This document shows positions 55,661-64,000 of a stretch of 64,000 nucleotides of DNA, in pieces (position 1 is the stretch's first letter; every line of letters starts with the position of its first letter). This stretch comes from Deltaproteobacteria bacterium HGW-Deltaproteobacteria-8 (GTDB lineage Bacteria; Desulfobacterota; Desulfovibrionia; Desulfovibrionales; Desulfovibrionaceae), in the NCBI GenBank assembly GCA_002840405.1, contig PHAR01000003.1, positions 127,946 through 191,945 of the forward strand, given 5' to 3'. Made by a program: the position numbers and the translations under genes. The notes beneath the pieces were generated by a model. The model was not told the DNA's origin, made no database searches, and worked only from the letters and a program-made list of their open reading frames with translations.

Positions 55661-56401
55661 TCAGACGGTGGCGGCCAGGGCAAAGCCCAGCCCGGCGGAA
55701 ATTTCGCCCAGGGTGATGGCCGCGCCCAGAAAGTCGCCGTTGACCCCGCCCACGGCCGTGACCAGGCGGCGCAGCGGCGTGAGCAGGACAAGCGCGGCGG
55801 CCAGGGCATAGGCCGCAGCCAGCGGATTCAGCCAGAGCGCCGGGGCCAGCGCGGCGGCGACGGCCCAGAGGGCGGCGGGGACACCCGCCCCGGCCAGAAA
55901 CAGCCCGCCCAGGCCTGGCCGGACATAGGCCCGGGCCGAGAGGCCGAAGACCACGGCGCAGGCCCGGCCAAAGACCACGGCCCAGATCACGGCCCACCAC
56001 TGGCCGGCGCGCAGCATCTCGGCAAAGAGCACGCCCTGCCCGCCCAGGGCCAGGACCAGCGCAGCCACGCCAAAGGCCCCGGAGCGGCTGTCCTTGATGA
56101 TGGTCCAGAAGCGCTCCGGCTCCACGTGGGCGGCGGCCCCGTCGGCCACGTCGGCCAGGCCGTCCAGGTGCAGCCCGCGGGTAATCCAGGCAAGCATGGC
56201 CACGGCCAGCCAGGCCTGGACCTGCGGCCTTCCGGCCCAAAGCCCCAGGGCCGCCGGGGCGGCGATCACCGAACCGATGACCAGCCCGCACAGGGGCAGG
56301 TGGAACATCATGCGCCGCAGGTAGTCCTCTGGCAGCACGCGCGCGGGCGCAAGGCGCGAGAGGAAGCCCAGGGTGGCCAGGAAGCGTGCGGGGGCGCTCA
56401 C
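55661..56401 (-). CDS. cobS: Adenosylcobinamide-GDP ribazoletransferase (cobalamin synthase)
   Basis: A 246-residue membrane enzyme that joins adenosylcobinamide-GDP and alpha-ribazole in the last steps of B12 synthesis. The signature ITRGLHLDGLADVADGA and the following KDSRSGAFGVAALVL are present, with about five to six hydrophobic helices. I choose GTG 56399-56401, which gives the expected FLATLGFLSRLAPAR start and overlaps the SAM hydrolase stop by four bases. The long frame upstream of it is non-coding. It supplies the cofactor used by NrdJ at 44664. No other cob gene lies in the window. Confidence 0.9.
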   Translation of the reverse strand: MSAPARFLATLGFLSRLAPARVLPEDYLRRMMFHLPLCGLVIGSVIAAPAALGLWAGRPQVQAWLAVAMLAWITRGLHLDGLADVADGAAAHVEPERFWTIIKDSRSGAFGVAALVLALGGQGVLFAEMLRAGQWWAVIWAVVFGRACAVVFGLSARAYVRPGLGGLFLAGAGVPAALWAVAAALAPALWLNPLAAAYALAAALVLLTPLRRLVTAVGGVNGDFLGAAITLGEISAGLGFALAATV

Positions 56402-57213
56402 GGATTCAGCTGCTCCAAGCCCTCGGGGTACAGGATGCGCACCGGGTCCCCGGGGCTCAAGGTCAGCCGCGCGGCGGCGGAGTCCTGGAAAGCGGCCAGC
56501 TCGTAGAAGCCCTGGCTGCCCAGGAGCAGGCCCGGCTCGCCGGGGCTGAGCTCGGCGTAGGCGCGCACCCGGCGCAAGGGCAGGCTCTCGCCAGGCCCCA
56601 GGGACAGCCCGGCCACAGTGCCGGAGAACAGGAAGCCCTGGCGCAGGGAGAGCACGCAGTTGCCGAAATGGTCCACGTGCAGCACGTGGGCCAGCACGGC
56701 CCCGTCCTCGGCCTGGGGCTTGGCCCAGATCTGCCGCACCACATCCTCCCGGGTCAGGGGCGGCCCAAGGCTTTCCATGGCTGCTCCGGCGGACATCTTC
56801 GCGGCCAGGGGGGCGAAGATGTCGCGGCCGTGAAAGGTGGCTGAGAGGCCGTAGTCCGTGGCCGCGGCCGAGAGGTCGTAGATGTGGGCCGGGGGCAGGC
56901 CGGGGGTGTCCAGCAAGAGGTCCAAGAGCCCGCCGTCCGGGGCCAGGAAGCTCTGGGTGCCGGCCTGGGCGCCCAGGATCCTGCGGCTGGTGCCCACGCG
57001 GGGGTCCACCACGCACAGAAAAACCGTGTCCCTGGGGAAGTGCGGGGCGCTGGCGGCCAGGAAGAACGCCGCCTGGGCCGCGCCAAAGGGCTCCACCTGG
57101 TGGCTGATGTCGATGAGCGGCGCGCCCGGGGCCAGCCGTATCAGCGCTGCGTGCATCTGGCCCACATAGGGGTCGGTGAGGCCGAAGTCGGTCAACAGAG
57201 CGATTGCGCGCAT
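56398..57213 (-). CDS. S-adenosyl-L-methionine hydrolase (DUF62)
   Basis: A 271-residue enzyme of the SAM hydroxide adenosyltransferase / chlorinase-fluorinase superfamily. The N-terminal ALLTDFGLTDPYVGQMHAAL, the substrate-binding Asp cluster DISHQVEPF, VVDPRVGT, and the C-terminal VDHFGNCVLSL match the hydrolase branch, which splits SAM to adenosine and methionine; the halogenase-specific loop is not apparent. Why cells do this is unclear. The ATG at 57213 comes one base after the yitT stop, and its stop overlaps the cobS start, so the genes are translationally coupled. Confidence 0.88.
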   Translation of the reverse strand: MRAIALLTDFGLTDPYVGQMHAALIRLAPGAPLIDISHQVEPFGAAQAAFFLAASAPHFPRDTVFLCVVDPRVGTSRRILGAQAGTQSFLAPDGGLLDLLLDTPGLPPAHIYDLSAAATDYGLSATFHGRDIFAPLAAKMSAGAAMESLGPPLTREDVVRQIWAKPQAEDGAVLAHVLHVDHFGNCVLSLRQGFLFSGTVAGLSLGPGESLPLRRVRAYAELSPGEPGLLLGSQGFYELAAFQDSAAARLTLSPGDPVRILYPEGLEQLNP

Positions 57214-57214
57214 G

Positions 57215-58102
57215 TCAGTACACCTTTCTTTTGGAAAAGCCCTGGCCCAGGACGTGGAAGCCCGAGCCCATGATGGTGAACGCGTCGGGGTCGATGTTGT
57301 AGATCAATTCCTCCAGGCGCTTCATCTCCAGGTTGTTCAGCATGGTCAGGACCACCTTGCGTTCCTCGCCGCTCCAGCCGCCCCGCGCGTCGAGGATCGT
57401 GGCCCCGCGCCCCAGGGTGTTCAGCACGGCCTGGACGATGCCCTCGGGCTGCTTGGAGATGACCAGGGCCATGCGCCGTTCGCTGAACAGCGACAGGCAG
57501 GCGTCGACCACCCAGCTGACCAGGAAGTTCATGGCCACGGAGTAGAGCACGACCTCCAGCTTCAGGAAGGCCAGGCCCAGGGCGAAGACGAGGAGGTTGA
57601 ACAGAAATTCGAACTGGCCGACGGGCATGCTGTAGCGCTCGCGCACGATGACGGCCAGGATGTCTGCCCCGCCGGTGGAGCCCAGCGAGCGCAAGGCCAC
57701 GCCGATGCCCGCGCCCAGCGTCACGCCGCAGGCGATGACCGCCAGCCAGGGGTCGGCCACGGGCAGGACGTAGGTGACGTGGTCAATGAGCAGGCTGGTG
57801 GCGGCCATGCCATACAGGCTGTAGAGCACGAAGCGGCGGCTGACCATCTTGAGGCCCAGCAGCATGATGGGCACGTTGAGCAGGAAGAACCAGACGCCGG
57901 CGTCGAGCGCGGGCAGCTGGTAGAAGCACAACAGCGCCAGACCCGCGACCCCGCCGGTCAAGAGGCCGTGCGGCACGGCCACGGACTTCACGGCAAAGGC
58001 CACCAGCGCGGCCCCGGCCGTGAGCAGCAGCAGGTTCCAGGGCACGGTGAAGACGAAGCCCCGGAGGCGCTGGCGCAGGCTCAAGTCGCTACTTTTCATC
58101 AT
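57215..58102 (-). CDS. YitT family membrane protein (DUF2179)
   Basis: A 295-residue protein with five to six N-terminal membrane helices (LLLLTAGAALVAFAVKSVAVPHGLLTGGVAGLALL; GSTGGADILAVI) and a cytoplasmic C-terminal DUF2179 domain of ferredoxin-like fold (GRGATILDARGGWSGEERKVVLTMLNNLEMKRL). Transport substrate and function are not known. It is the first gene of a tightly packed minus-strand series (yitT, SAM hydrolase, cobS, sppA). An ATG one codon downstream is also possible. Confidence 0.88.
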   Translation of the reverse strand: MMKSSDLSLRQRLRGFVFTVPWNLLLLTAGAALVAFAVKSVAVPHGLLTGGVAGLALLCFYQLPALDAGVWFFLLNVPIMLLGLKMVSRRFVLYSLYGMAATSLLIDHVTYVLPVADPWLAVIACGVTLGAGIGVALRSLGSTGGADILAVIVRERYSMPVGQFEFLFNLLVFALGLAFLKLEVVLYSVAMNFLVSWVVDACLSLFSERRMALVISKQPEGIVQAVLNTLGRGATILDARGGWSGEERKVVLTMLNNLEMKRLEELIYNIDPDAFTIMGSGFHVLGQGFSKRKVY

Positions 58103-58222
58103 GGGTGGCAGTATACGGGATTCAAACGCGCAGGGAAAGGGCCGCGCCGGGGGGAACGCGACCCAGCCGCAACCAGCCAGGGGGGAAGGTTAAAGAAGGA
58201 GACAGCGCCGGATCTCCCGTTC

Positions 58223-58570
58223 CTACATGGCGTGGATCATCCGTGAGACGCTCAGGCACTCGGCGTGGAACGCGCAGCCGCCCTGGTCGCAGTAGCCGCT
58301 GCTTGCCCGGCCGAAGCAGTCGAAGTGTCCGCTCTCGCGCTGCATCAGGCGCACGGCCTCGACCCGCGCCAGCATGGCCTCCTGGCTGCTTTTCCTTTTT
58401 GCCGGAGCCTTGGCCGGGGCCTTGGCGGCGGGTTTTGCCGGAGCCTTGGCCGGGGCCTTGGCGGCGGTCTTGGGCGCAGCCTTGGCCGGAAGCGTGGACA
58501 TGGTCTTGGCCGGGACCATGGACGTTTTCTTGGCCGGGACCTTTGCCGCTTGCGCCTTCATGGTGCTCAT
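58223..58570 (-). CDS. Ala/Lys/Pro-rich protein with C-terminal Cys motif
   Basis: A 115-residue basic protein. Residues 1-60 are a low-complexity array of AKAPAK and related units resembling histone H1 or HU tails. The C-terminal 50 residues are non-repetitive: SSQEAMLARVEAVRLMQRESGHFDCFG, then SGYCDQGGCAFHAECLSVSR, with four cysteines and a histidine that could bind zinc. The ATG at 58568-58570 has AGGAGA upstream. DNA-binding through the tail is plausible but inferred from composition only. It is divergent from purD. Confidence 0.7.
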   Translation of the reverse strand: MSTMKAQAAKVPAKKTSMVPAKTMSTLPAKAAPKTAAKAPAKAPAKPAAKAPAKAPAKRKSSQEAMLARVEAVRLMQRESGHFDCFGRASSGYCDQGGCAFHAECLSVSRMIHAM

Positions 58571-58762
58571 GGCTGATCTCCTCAAGTGTTGGGTTGGAGC
58601 AGTACCGGTAGCAACGGGTTCAATTTCAAGCTTAGTTCTTTATCGCCCCAGTGCAAGCATTTTTTGTGTTTAAATCAGAAATACGCAATGGCGGGCCGCC
58701 TTGCAAATCCGCGCCGATTTCACTAGACCTGTGGCACAAACCGACCACCTTTGGAGCAGATC

Positions 58763-60055
58763 ATGAATGTGCTTGTTGTGGGCGCTGGCGGCAGGGAACA
58801 TGCCCTGTGCTGGAAGCTCAATGAATCCGAGAGGGTGGACCGCATCCTCGCCGCCCCTGGCAACGGCGGCACCGCACGCGAGGCCGAGAACGTGGCCGTG
58901 CGGGACGACGACATCGACGGGCTCATCGCCCTGGCCAAGGCTGAACAGGTCGGCCTGGTGGTGGTGGGGCCCGAGGCCCCGCTGGTGGCGGGCCTGGCCG
59001 ATGCGCTGGCTGCCGAGGGCATCCCTTGCTTCGGCCCCTGCGCCTACGCCGCCCAGCTCGAGGGCAGCAAGGCCTTTGCCAAGGACGTCATGCGCGCGGC
59101 AGGCGTGCCCACCGCCGCGTATCAGGTCTTTGACGAGCCCGAGGCCGCGCGGGCCTACATCCGCCAGAAGGGCGCGCCGCTGGTGGTCAAGGCCGACGGC
59201 CTGGCCGCAGGCAAGGGCGTGGTGGTGGCCAAAACCGTTGACGAGGCCCTGGCGGCCATCGACGACATGATGGTGCGCAAAAGCTTTGGCGCAGCGGGCG
59301 CGCGCGTGGTGGTGGAGGAGGCGCTTTCCGGCGAGGAGGCCTCGTTTTTGGCCTTTTGCGACGGCGAGCACTACGCACTTTTGCCTTCGGCCCAGGACCA
59401 CAAGGCCGCCTACGAGGGCGACACCGGCCCCAACACCGGCGGCATGGGCGCGTACAGCCCGGCCCCGGTGCTGCCGCAGGAGAAATACGCCGAGACCGCC
59501 GAGCTGTGCATCCGCCCCATCCTGCGCCACCTCGCGGCGAGCGGCCACCCCTTCAAGGGCGTGCTCTACGCCGGGCTGATGTTCACCAAGGACGGCCCCA
59601 TGGTGCTGGAGTACAACGTGCGCTTCGGCGACCCGGAATGCCAGCCGCTGTTGATGCGCCTGGACTCGGACCTGGTGGAGATCATGTTCGCCTGCGCCGA
59701 GGGCCGCCTGACCCCGGACATGGTGCAGGTCAAGCCCGAGACCGCCATCTGCGTGGTCCTGGCCGCGCCCGGCTACCCCGGTTCCTATCCCAAGGGCATG
59801 GAGATCTCCGGGCTGGACGCCATCGAGACGGGCGCCGACAAGCTGCCCGGCGTGAAGGTTTTTCAGGCGGGCACGAAGGTTGAGGCCGACAGGACCGTCA
59901 CCAGCGGCGGGCGGGTGCTGGGCGTCACGGCCCTGGGGGCGACGCTGGCCGAGGCCAAGGCCAGGGCCTACGAGGCCGTGGCCAAGGTCGGGTTTGAGGG
60001 CTGCTATTTCCGCCGCGACATCGGCGACAAGGGCATTGCCCGCAGCGGGCAGTAA
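58763..60055 (+). CDS. purD: Phosphoribosylamine-glycine ligase
   Basis: Second step of purine synthesis: phosphoribosylamine, glycine and ATP to GAR. The 430-residue ATP-grasp enzyme shows [19 protein letters not shown], the A-loop [60 protein letters not shown] and [10 protein letters not shown]. The ATG at 58763 has GGAG upstream. purE follows after 11 bases, and moaA overlaps purE, so the three form a transcript. Confidence 0.96.
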   Translation: MNVLVVGAGGREHALCWKLNESERVDRILAAPGNGGTAREAENVAVRDDDIDGLIALAKAEQVGLVVVGPEAPLVAGLADALAAEGIPCFGPCAYAAQLEGSKAFAKDVMRAAGVPTAAYQVFDEPEAARAYIRQKGAPLVVKADGLAAGKGVVVAKTVDEALAAIDDMMVRKSFGAAGARVVVEEALSGEEASFLAFCDGEHYALLPSAQDHKAAYEGDTGPNTGGMGAYSPAPVLPQEKYAETAELCIRPILRHLAASGHPFKGVLYAGLMFTKDGPMVLEYNVRFGDPECQPLLMRLDSDLVEIMFACAEGRLTPDMVQVKPETAICVVLAAPGYPGSYPKGMEISGLDAIETGADKLPGVKVFQAGTKVEADRTVTSGGRVLGVTALGATLAEAKARAYEAVAKVGFEGCYFRRDIGDKGIARSGQ

Positions 60056-60066
60056 GGAGAGCGCAT

Positions 60067-60579
60067 ATGGCGAAAGTGGCAGTATTCATGGGCAGCGCGT
60101 CCGACGAGGACCTGATGAAGCCCTGCACCGAGGTTCTGCAGAAGCTCGGCATCGACTACGCGTTCACCGTCACCAGCGCCCACCGCACCCCGGAGCGCAC
60201 CGGGCGCCTCATCGAAGAGCTCGAGGCCGGGGGCTGCCAGGTGTTCATCTGCGCGGCGGGCATGGCCGCGCACCTGGCCGGGGCCGTTTCCGCGCGCACC
60301 ACCAAGCCGGTGCTGGGCGTGCCGCTGGCTGTTTCGCCACTCGGCGGCCTGGACGCGCTTCTGGCCACGGTGCAGATGCCTCCGGGCTTCCCCGTTGCCA
60401 CCCTGGCGCTGGACAAGGCCGGCGCCAAGAACGCCGCCTGGCTGGCCGCCCAGATCCTGGCCCTGTCCGACCCCGCCCTGGCCGAGCGTTTGAAGGCCGA
60501 GCGCGTTGGGTTCATCGCCGCCGTCGAGGCGGGCGCGGCCAAGGTGGAGGCGGCCGATGCCGAACGCCGCTCCAAGTAG
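60067..60579 (+). CDS. purE: N5-carboxyaminoimidazole ribonucleotide mutase (class I PurE)
   Basis: A 170-residue enzyme that converts N5-CAIR to CAIR in purine synthesis. The family motif [14 protein letters not shown] starts the protein, SAHRTPER carries the catalytic His, and [23 protein letters not shown] holds the second substrate loop. Pattern and length fit class I, which pairs with PurK; purK is not in the window. The ribosome site GGAG precedes the ATG. The end overlaps moaA by 23 bases in another frame. Confidence 0.93.
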   Translation: MAKVAVFMGSASDEDLMKPCTEVLQKLGIDYAFTVTSAHRTPERTGRLIEELEAGGCQVFICAAGMAAHLAGAVSARTTKPVLGVPLAVSPLGGLDALLATVQMPPGFPVATLALDKAGAKNAAWLAAQILALSDPALAERLKAERVGFIAAVEAGAAKVEAADAERRSK

Positions 60580-61609
60580 CCCGCCTGCGGGCGGCCTGTC
60601 TGACGGCAAGGCGCTCACGGACACCAGGGGCCGCAGCGTCAGCTATCTGCGCCTGTCCGTCACCGACCGCTGCAACCTGCGCTGCCTGTATTGCGACAGC
60701 CGCATGCGCCAGTGGCTCAGCCACGACGAGGTGCTGCGCTACGAGGAGTTCCTGGATATCATGGGCCTGGGGGTCAAGCTGGGCATCGGCAAGGTCCGCC
60801 TCACCGGCGGCGAGCCCTTTGCCCGCAGGGGCTTCATGGAGTTTGTGGAGGCCGCGCGGGCGCGCTTCCCGCAGATCGACCTGCGCCTGACCACCAACGC
60901 CACGCTGCTGGCGCCCTTCGCCCCGCGTCTGGCTGCGGCGGGAGTGGCGCGGATCAACATCTCGCTCGACACCCTGAACCCGGCCACCTTTGCCCGGGTC
61001 ACCGGCCAGGACCAGTACCACGAGGTGCGCCGGGGCATCGACGCCTGCCTGGCCGCTGGCCTGCGCGTGAAGCTGAACGCCGTGGCCATGCGCGGGGTCA
61101 ACGACGGGGAACTGGCCGGGTTCCTTGGCCTGGCCCGCGACCTGCCCATCGACGTGCGCTTCATCGAGTACATGCCCATGGGCGGAAGCGAGTGGAAGCC
61201 CGAGCAGGTCTGGCGCGCCACGGACATTTTGTCCGAGGCCAAGGCCCTGGCAGAGCTGGTTCCCCTCGAACGCGTGTCGGGCGGCCCGGATGATTCCGGC
61301 CCGGCGCAGATGTACGCCATCAAGGGCGGAGCCGGACGTTTCGGGCTCATCACGCCGCTCAGCAATCACTTCTGCGGCACCTGCAACCGCTTGCGCATCA
61401 CCAGCGGCGGGGTGCTGCGCACCTGCCTGTTCTCCGACCGCGTGTACCGCCTGCGCGGTGCGCTGCGCCACCCGAAGCTCGGCCTGCCGGCCGTGGAGCG
61501 CATCCTGCGCCTGGCCAGCAAGGTCAAGCCCCTGGGCTTCGAGCTCCTGGCCGCCCGGCGCGCGGGCCAGGGCGTGTGCGGCACGGCCATGTCGGCCATC
61601 GGCGGCTGA
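60557..61609 (+). CDS. moaA: GTP 3',8-cyclase MoaA
   Basis: Radical-SAM enzyme that starts molybdenum cofactor synthesis from GTP. The 350 residues include the first cluster motif [42 protein letters not shown], and the second cluster site [22 protein letters not shown]. The usual C-terminal Gly-Gly is kept (MSAIGG). The start at ATG 60557, inside purE, is chosen because GGAGG lies at 60545-60549 and the family begins a few residues later. In sulfate reducers the cofactor serves formate dehydrogenases and similar enzymes. The second motif region runs unusually directly into the end without the longer helical tail of some members. Confidence 0.93.
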   Translation: MPNAAPSSPPAGGLSDGKALTDTRGRSVSYLRLSVTDRCNLRCLYCDSRMRQWLSHDEVLRYEEFLDIMGLGVKLGIGKVRLTGGEPFARRGFMEFVEAARARFPQIDLRLTTNATLLAPFAPRLAAAGVARINISLDTLNPATFARVTGQDQYHEVRRGIDACLAAGLRVKLNAVAMRGVNDGELAGFLGLARDLPIDVRFIEYMPMGGSEWKPEQVWRATDILSEAKALAELVPLERVSGGPDDSGPAQMYAIKGGAGRFGLITPLSNHFCGTCNRLRITSGGVLRTCLFSDRVYRLRGALRHPKLGLPAVERILRLASKVKPLGFELLAARRAGQGVCGTAMSAIGG

Positions 61610-61660
61610 AGACGGTTTCTTCCCTTGCCAGCAGGGAAATATCGTTTATTCTTAAGGCGT

Positions 61661-63304
61661 ATGGAAAATACGAATCGTTCCTACAGCCTGGTGCAGCGGT
61701 TGCGGCTCATGCTCTGGGCCATGTTCCTGGTCCCGCTCCTGGCGGGAGTGGCCTTTTTTCTGCTGTATTCCAGCCGCTCCCTGCACCAGGAAACCCATCG
61801 TGATTTGTCGGCCACGCTGTCTCTGCAAAAGCAGTTCATCGAGTACTGGGTGACCGAGCGCACCCAGGACATCGATTATCTGGCCAGCGACCCGCGCGTG
61901 CTTTCCCTGTCGGCGGAGGGCCTGAGCCACCTGTTGGCGGGCACGTTGCGCGCCTCTCCGGGCTTTGACGATGTCGTGTATGTGGACGAGAGCGGGCACA
62001 CCAGGGTCGACCCCGGGCACCCGCCCGGACTGGACGTTTCGGACCGCGCCTACTTCCACGCAGCCCGGGAGGGCAGGAGCTTCGTCTCGGAGGTCCTCAC
62101 CAGCCGCCTCACGGGGCGCAAGACCATCATCGTGGCCTCGCCGGTGCGCGACGCCCACGGCCGGTTCCGGGGCCTGGTGTTCGGCTCCGTGCCTTTGGAC
62201 ACCCTGCTGCGGCACCTGCAGTCCATGTATTCCGAAAGCACCAGCCGGACCTTTCTCCTGGACGCCAGGGGGGCGTTGCTCAGCCCGCCGGTGAACCCGG
62301 ACAAGCCCGGGGGGCGCCCCTTGCGCAGCCTGCAGGCCGGAGATGCGGTTTTCGACCGGGCCACGGCCCGGACTACGTATTCTGGCATCTACAGGGACCA
62401 CGACGGGCAGCGCGTGGTGGGTGCCTACCGCTGGGTGCTGAACGACCGCTGGCTGCTGGTCGGGGAGAAGCCGGAGACTGAGATCATGCTGCTGCACGCG
62501 GGCATCCTGGGGCTTCCGCTTGGGATCGCGGCCCTGCTGTTCCTGGGCTTCGGGCCCATGGCCCTGCGTTTGGCGCGCTCCCTTGAGGGGCCTGTGCGCC
62601 GCCTGGAGGAGCACTCACGGAAGATCGAGGGCGGCGACTTTGACGTCGAGTGCGACCCGGAGCCGCTGCCGAGCGATCCCCAGGAGGTCCGGCGGCTCAA
62701 CGCGGCCTACTGCCTCATGGTCGACCGCGTGCGAGACACCCTGGACACCATGCGCCAGGCCTCCCTCACGGACCATCTGACCGGCTCGGCCAACCGCAAG
62801 CATCTGTTCCAGGAGGGGCCGCGGCTCATCGACGCGGGCCTGCGCGCGGGCCAGCCGGTGAGCCTGCTCATGCTCGACCTGGACCATTTCAAGACCATCA
62901 ACGACACCCATGGCCACGCGGCGGGCGACGCGCTGCTGGCGGCTTTCGCCGAGTCGCTGGAGCACCAGGTGCGCCAGTCGGACATCTTCGCCCGTGTGGG
63001 CGGGGAGGAGTTCGCCGTGCTGGCCCCCAACGCCGGGCAGGAGGCCGTCCTTGAGCTGGCTGAGCGCATCCGCACGGCCGTGGCCGCGCTTGCTGTTCCT
63101 TTTGGCGACAAGACGCTGTCCATCACTGTGAGCATCGGCGCGGCCACCCTGGACGTGGTGCAGGGCGTTGACCGCGCTTCAGGACGGCGCAATTCCCTGG
63201 AAGCACTCCTGGCGGCGGCGGATGAAGCCTTGTACGAGGCCAAAAAGAACGGCCGGAACAGGGTGGAGTCACATGCTCCGATCCCTGCTCCGGCGCGTAG
63301 TTGA
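61661..63304 (+). CDS. Membrane diguanylate cyclase with periplasmic Cache domain
   Basis: A 547-residue protein: membrane helix about 17-40, periplasmic double-Cache-like sensor (about 45-280; VVYVDESGHTRVDPGHPPGLDVSDRAYFHAA is the hallmark), second helix about 285-310, HAMP-like linker and a GGDEF domain. The active site reads RVGGEEF, and RQSD five residues before it is an intact inhibitory site, so it should make c-di-GMP under feedback control. DHLTGSANRKHLF opens the domain. The ATG at 61661 is used; an in-frame TTG-type start 12 codons earlier is less likely. The C-terminal extension is short and proline-rich. The Cache ligand is unknown. Confidence 0.92.
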   Translation: MENTNRSYSLVQRLRLMLWAMFLVPLLAGVAFFLLYSSRSLHQETHRDLSATLSLQKQFIEYWVTERTQDIDYLASDPRVLSLSAEGLSHLLAGTLRASPGFDDVVYVDESGHTRVDPGHPPGLDVSDRAYFHAAREGRSFVSEVLTSRLTGRKTIIVASPVRDAHGRFRGLVFGSVPLDTLLRHLQSMYSESTSRTFLLDARGALLSPPVNPDKPGGRPLRSLQAGDAVFDRATARTTYSGIYRDHDGQRVVGAYRWVLNDRWLLVGEKPETEIMLLHAGILGLPLGIAALLFLGFGPMALRLARSLEGPVRRLEEHSRKIEGGDFDVECDPEPLPSDPQEVRRLNAAYCLMVDRVRDTLDTMRQASLTDHLTGSANRKHLFQEGPRLIDAGLRAGQPVSLLMLDLDHFKTINDTHGHAAGDALLAAFAESLEHQVRQSDIFARVGGEEFAVLAPNAGQEAVLELAERIRTAVAALAVPFGDKTLSITVSIGAATLDVVQGVDRASGRRNSLEALLAAADEALYEAKKNGRNRVESHAPIPAPARS

Positions 63305-63345
63305 TGCGGCGGGCGTTCGTCAGCGTGGCCGAGCTGGGGTGAACC

Positions 63346-63606
63346 TCAGTTGACAGAGGCGCCTTGGGCGCGTCGTCCTTCCGGGGTCTTGCGCAGGCGC
63401 ACCACCTGGGTGCTGAAGCTGCCATGACCAGGCATGCATGTGGGGCAGCCATCGGACACGATCATGCACTTCTCGTCCAGGGCGCCGGTGTCGATCCCTG
63501 CCCAGGCCAGAATGTTCGTTGTATCTCCCGGACTCCAGAGAACGGGTTGTCCGCAACGGGCGCATTCCACGTAGAGAAGTTCGGGGTCGAAGCGTTTTCT
63601 GTCCAT
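63346..63606 (-). CDS. Small protein with two CxxC-type motifs, unknown function
   Basis: An 86-residue protein: MDRKRFDPELLYVECARCGQPVLW, then KCMIVSDGCPTCMPGHGSF. The four to five cysteines could bind zinc as a ribbon. A Trp-rich middle (VLWSPGDTTNILAWAGID) and a basic tail follow. The ATG (63604-63606) has AGGAGG at good spacing. It is convergent with the diguanylate cyclase and divergent from the mucR-like gene. No family recognised. Confidence 0.7.
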   Translation of the reverse strand: MDRKRFDPELLYVECARCGQPVLWSPGDTTNILAWAGIDTGALDEKCMIVSDGCPTCMPGHGSFSTQVVRLRKTPEGRRAQGASVN

Positions 63607-63789
63607 ATCGACCTCCTGTGCTGTTCTGTCCAATTGTCCAACCTGTTTCTCTCCCACGCATTCAACATAATCTTCTCTCCATAAAGAGCAAGACCCTCTT
63701 TTTATTTTAAGCGTGTGCGCTCGACAGGACCGGGCTACGCGCTCCTCGTAGATACGTATATCTTCGTATATAATCCTATGGATTGCAAC

Positions 63790-63818
63790 TTTACATCCTT
63801 TGGCCGATTTCGTATTTT
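63790..63818 (+). promoter_or_regulatory. Candidate promoter of the mucR-like gene
   Basis: TTTACA (63790-63795), 17 bases, TATTTT (63813-63818), about 75 bases before the ATG at 63895. The 288-bp gap around it is AT-rich compared with the flanks. Confidence 0.4.
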
Positions 63819-63894
63819 CCAAAAAGAAAAACCGGTTAAGGCCGTGCGCAGGTGCACCGAGCCAAAGCGGACGAACCCCCCCAAGGAGGACGCG

Positions 63895-64000
63895 ATGGAC
63901 GATTTTTTGAAGGAAGCTCTTGATATAGTCAAAGCCCAAGCAACGGTGCGGACCATGACGGAGGATGAGATACTCTCCATGGTCAAGGGGTTGCAAAGCG
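63895..64000 (+). CDS. MucR-family transcriptional regulator, 3'-truncated
   Basis: Only the first 35 residues are in the window: MDDFLKEALDIVKAQATVR followed by TMTEDEILSMVKGLQS. This matches the N-terminus of Ros/MucR zinc-finger regulators, of which Desulfovibrio species carry several copies. AAGGAGGA lies 5 bases before the ATG. The zinc finger itself would lie beyond the right edge. Confidence 0.75.
   Translation, partial: MDDFLKEALDIVKAQATVRTMTEDEILSMVKGLQS

Overview
The window is 64 kb of GC-rich bacterial chromosome. The gene set points to a sulfate-reducing deltaproteobacterium of the Desulfovibrionaceae: a small flavoprotein resembling the Desulfovibrio FMN-binding protein, a MucR-family start at the right edge, a B12-dependent class II ribonucleotide reductase beside glnA, and very many PAS, HD-GYP, HDOD, GGDEF and receiver proteins. 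Genus and species cannot be fixed from sequence reading alone.

Layout. 1-7.5 kb: the 3' part of a carbamoyltransferase, a cysS gene broken by an internal deletion that removes the KMSKS loop, tpx, a CheY-like receiver, a chemoreceptor (MCP) and serB. 7.6-12.8 kb: a small cysteine-rich protein and a 1543-residue sensor kinase with nine PAS domains. 12.8-26.2 kb: tRNA-Lys and tRNA-Glu, then a block of signalling genes that ends at an exact 48-bp copy of the tRNA-Glu 3' end. This looks like a tRNA-borne genomic island. It begins with phage and IS debris (a primase-like zinc-finger fragment, a truncated IS3-type element, a broken histidine kinase). It then carries an HD-GYP response regulator, an HDOD-GAF-kinase-receiver fusion, a MinD/FlhG-like ATPase with a degenerate receiver, an HDOD protein, a GGDEF-EAL protein and a receiver-TPR protein. 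No integrase is visible.

26.2-28.6 kb: a divergent Rrf2 regulator and FMN-binding protein, then small phage-like and Sel1-repeat genes. One of these shares a 57-bp 3' end with the primase-like fragment at the left end of the island. 28.6-31.8 kb: a fluoride-riboswitch operon (crcB motif and terminator, MFS transporter, CrcB channel, DUF190 protein with four CBS domains). 31.9-36.3 kb: a CheY-like receiver, a divergent DisA_N-type diadenylate cyclase relative, the FetAB-type exporter pair and a TPR protein. 36.5-41.1 kb: a tandemly arranged [XRE-cupin regulator + acyl-CoA ligase] x 2 operon.

41.1-47.6 kb: glnA, an HD-GYP phosphodiesterase and nrdJ. Near-identical inverted repeats flank the glnA/HD-GYP part. 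47.4-58.6 kb: a secreted Lys/Ala-rich peptide, an orphan terminase-small-subunit-like gene, then a minus-strand run of yitT, SAM hydrolase, cobS, sppA, a 1893-residue hybrid kinase and a DUF985 cupin. 58.2-64 kb: an Ala/Lys/Pro-rich protein, purD-purE-moaA, a membrane diguanylate cyclase, a small Cys-motif protein and the start of a mucR-like gene.

Common threads are c-di-GMP signalling (two HD-GYP, one GGDEF-EAL, one GGDEF), possible c-di-AMP signalling (DisA_N protein), and a cobalamin link (cobS makes the cofactor that nrdJ uses). Domain limits given by residue number are estimates by eye.
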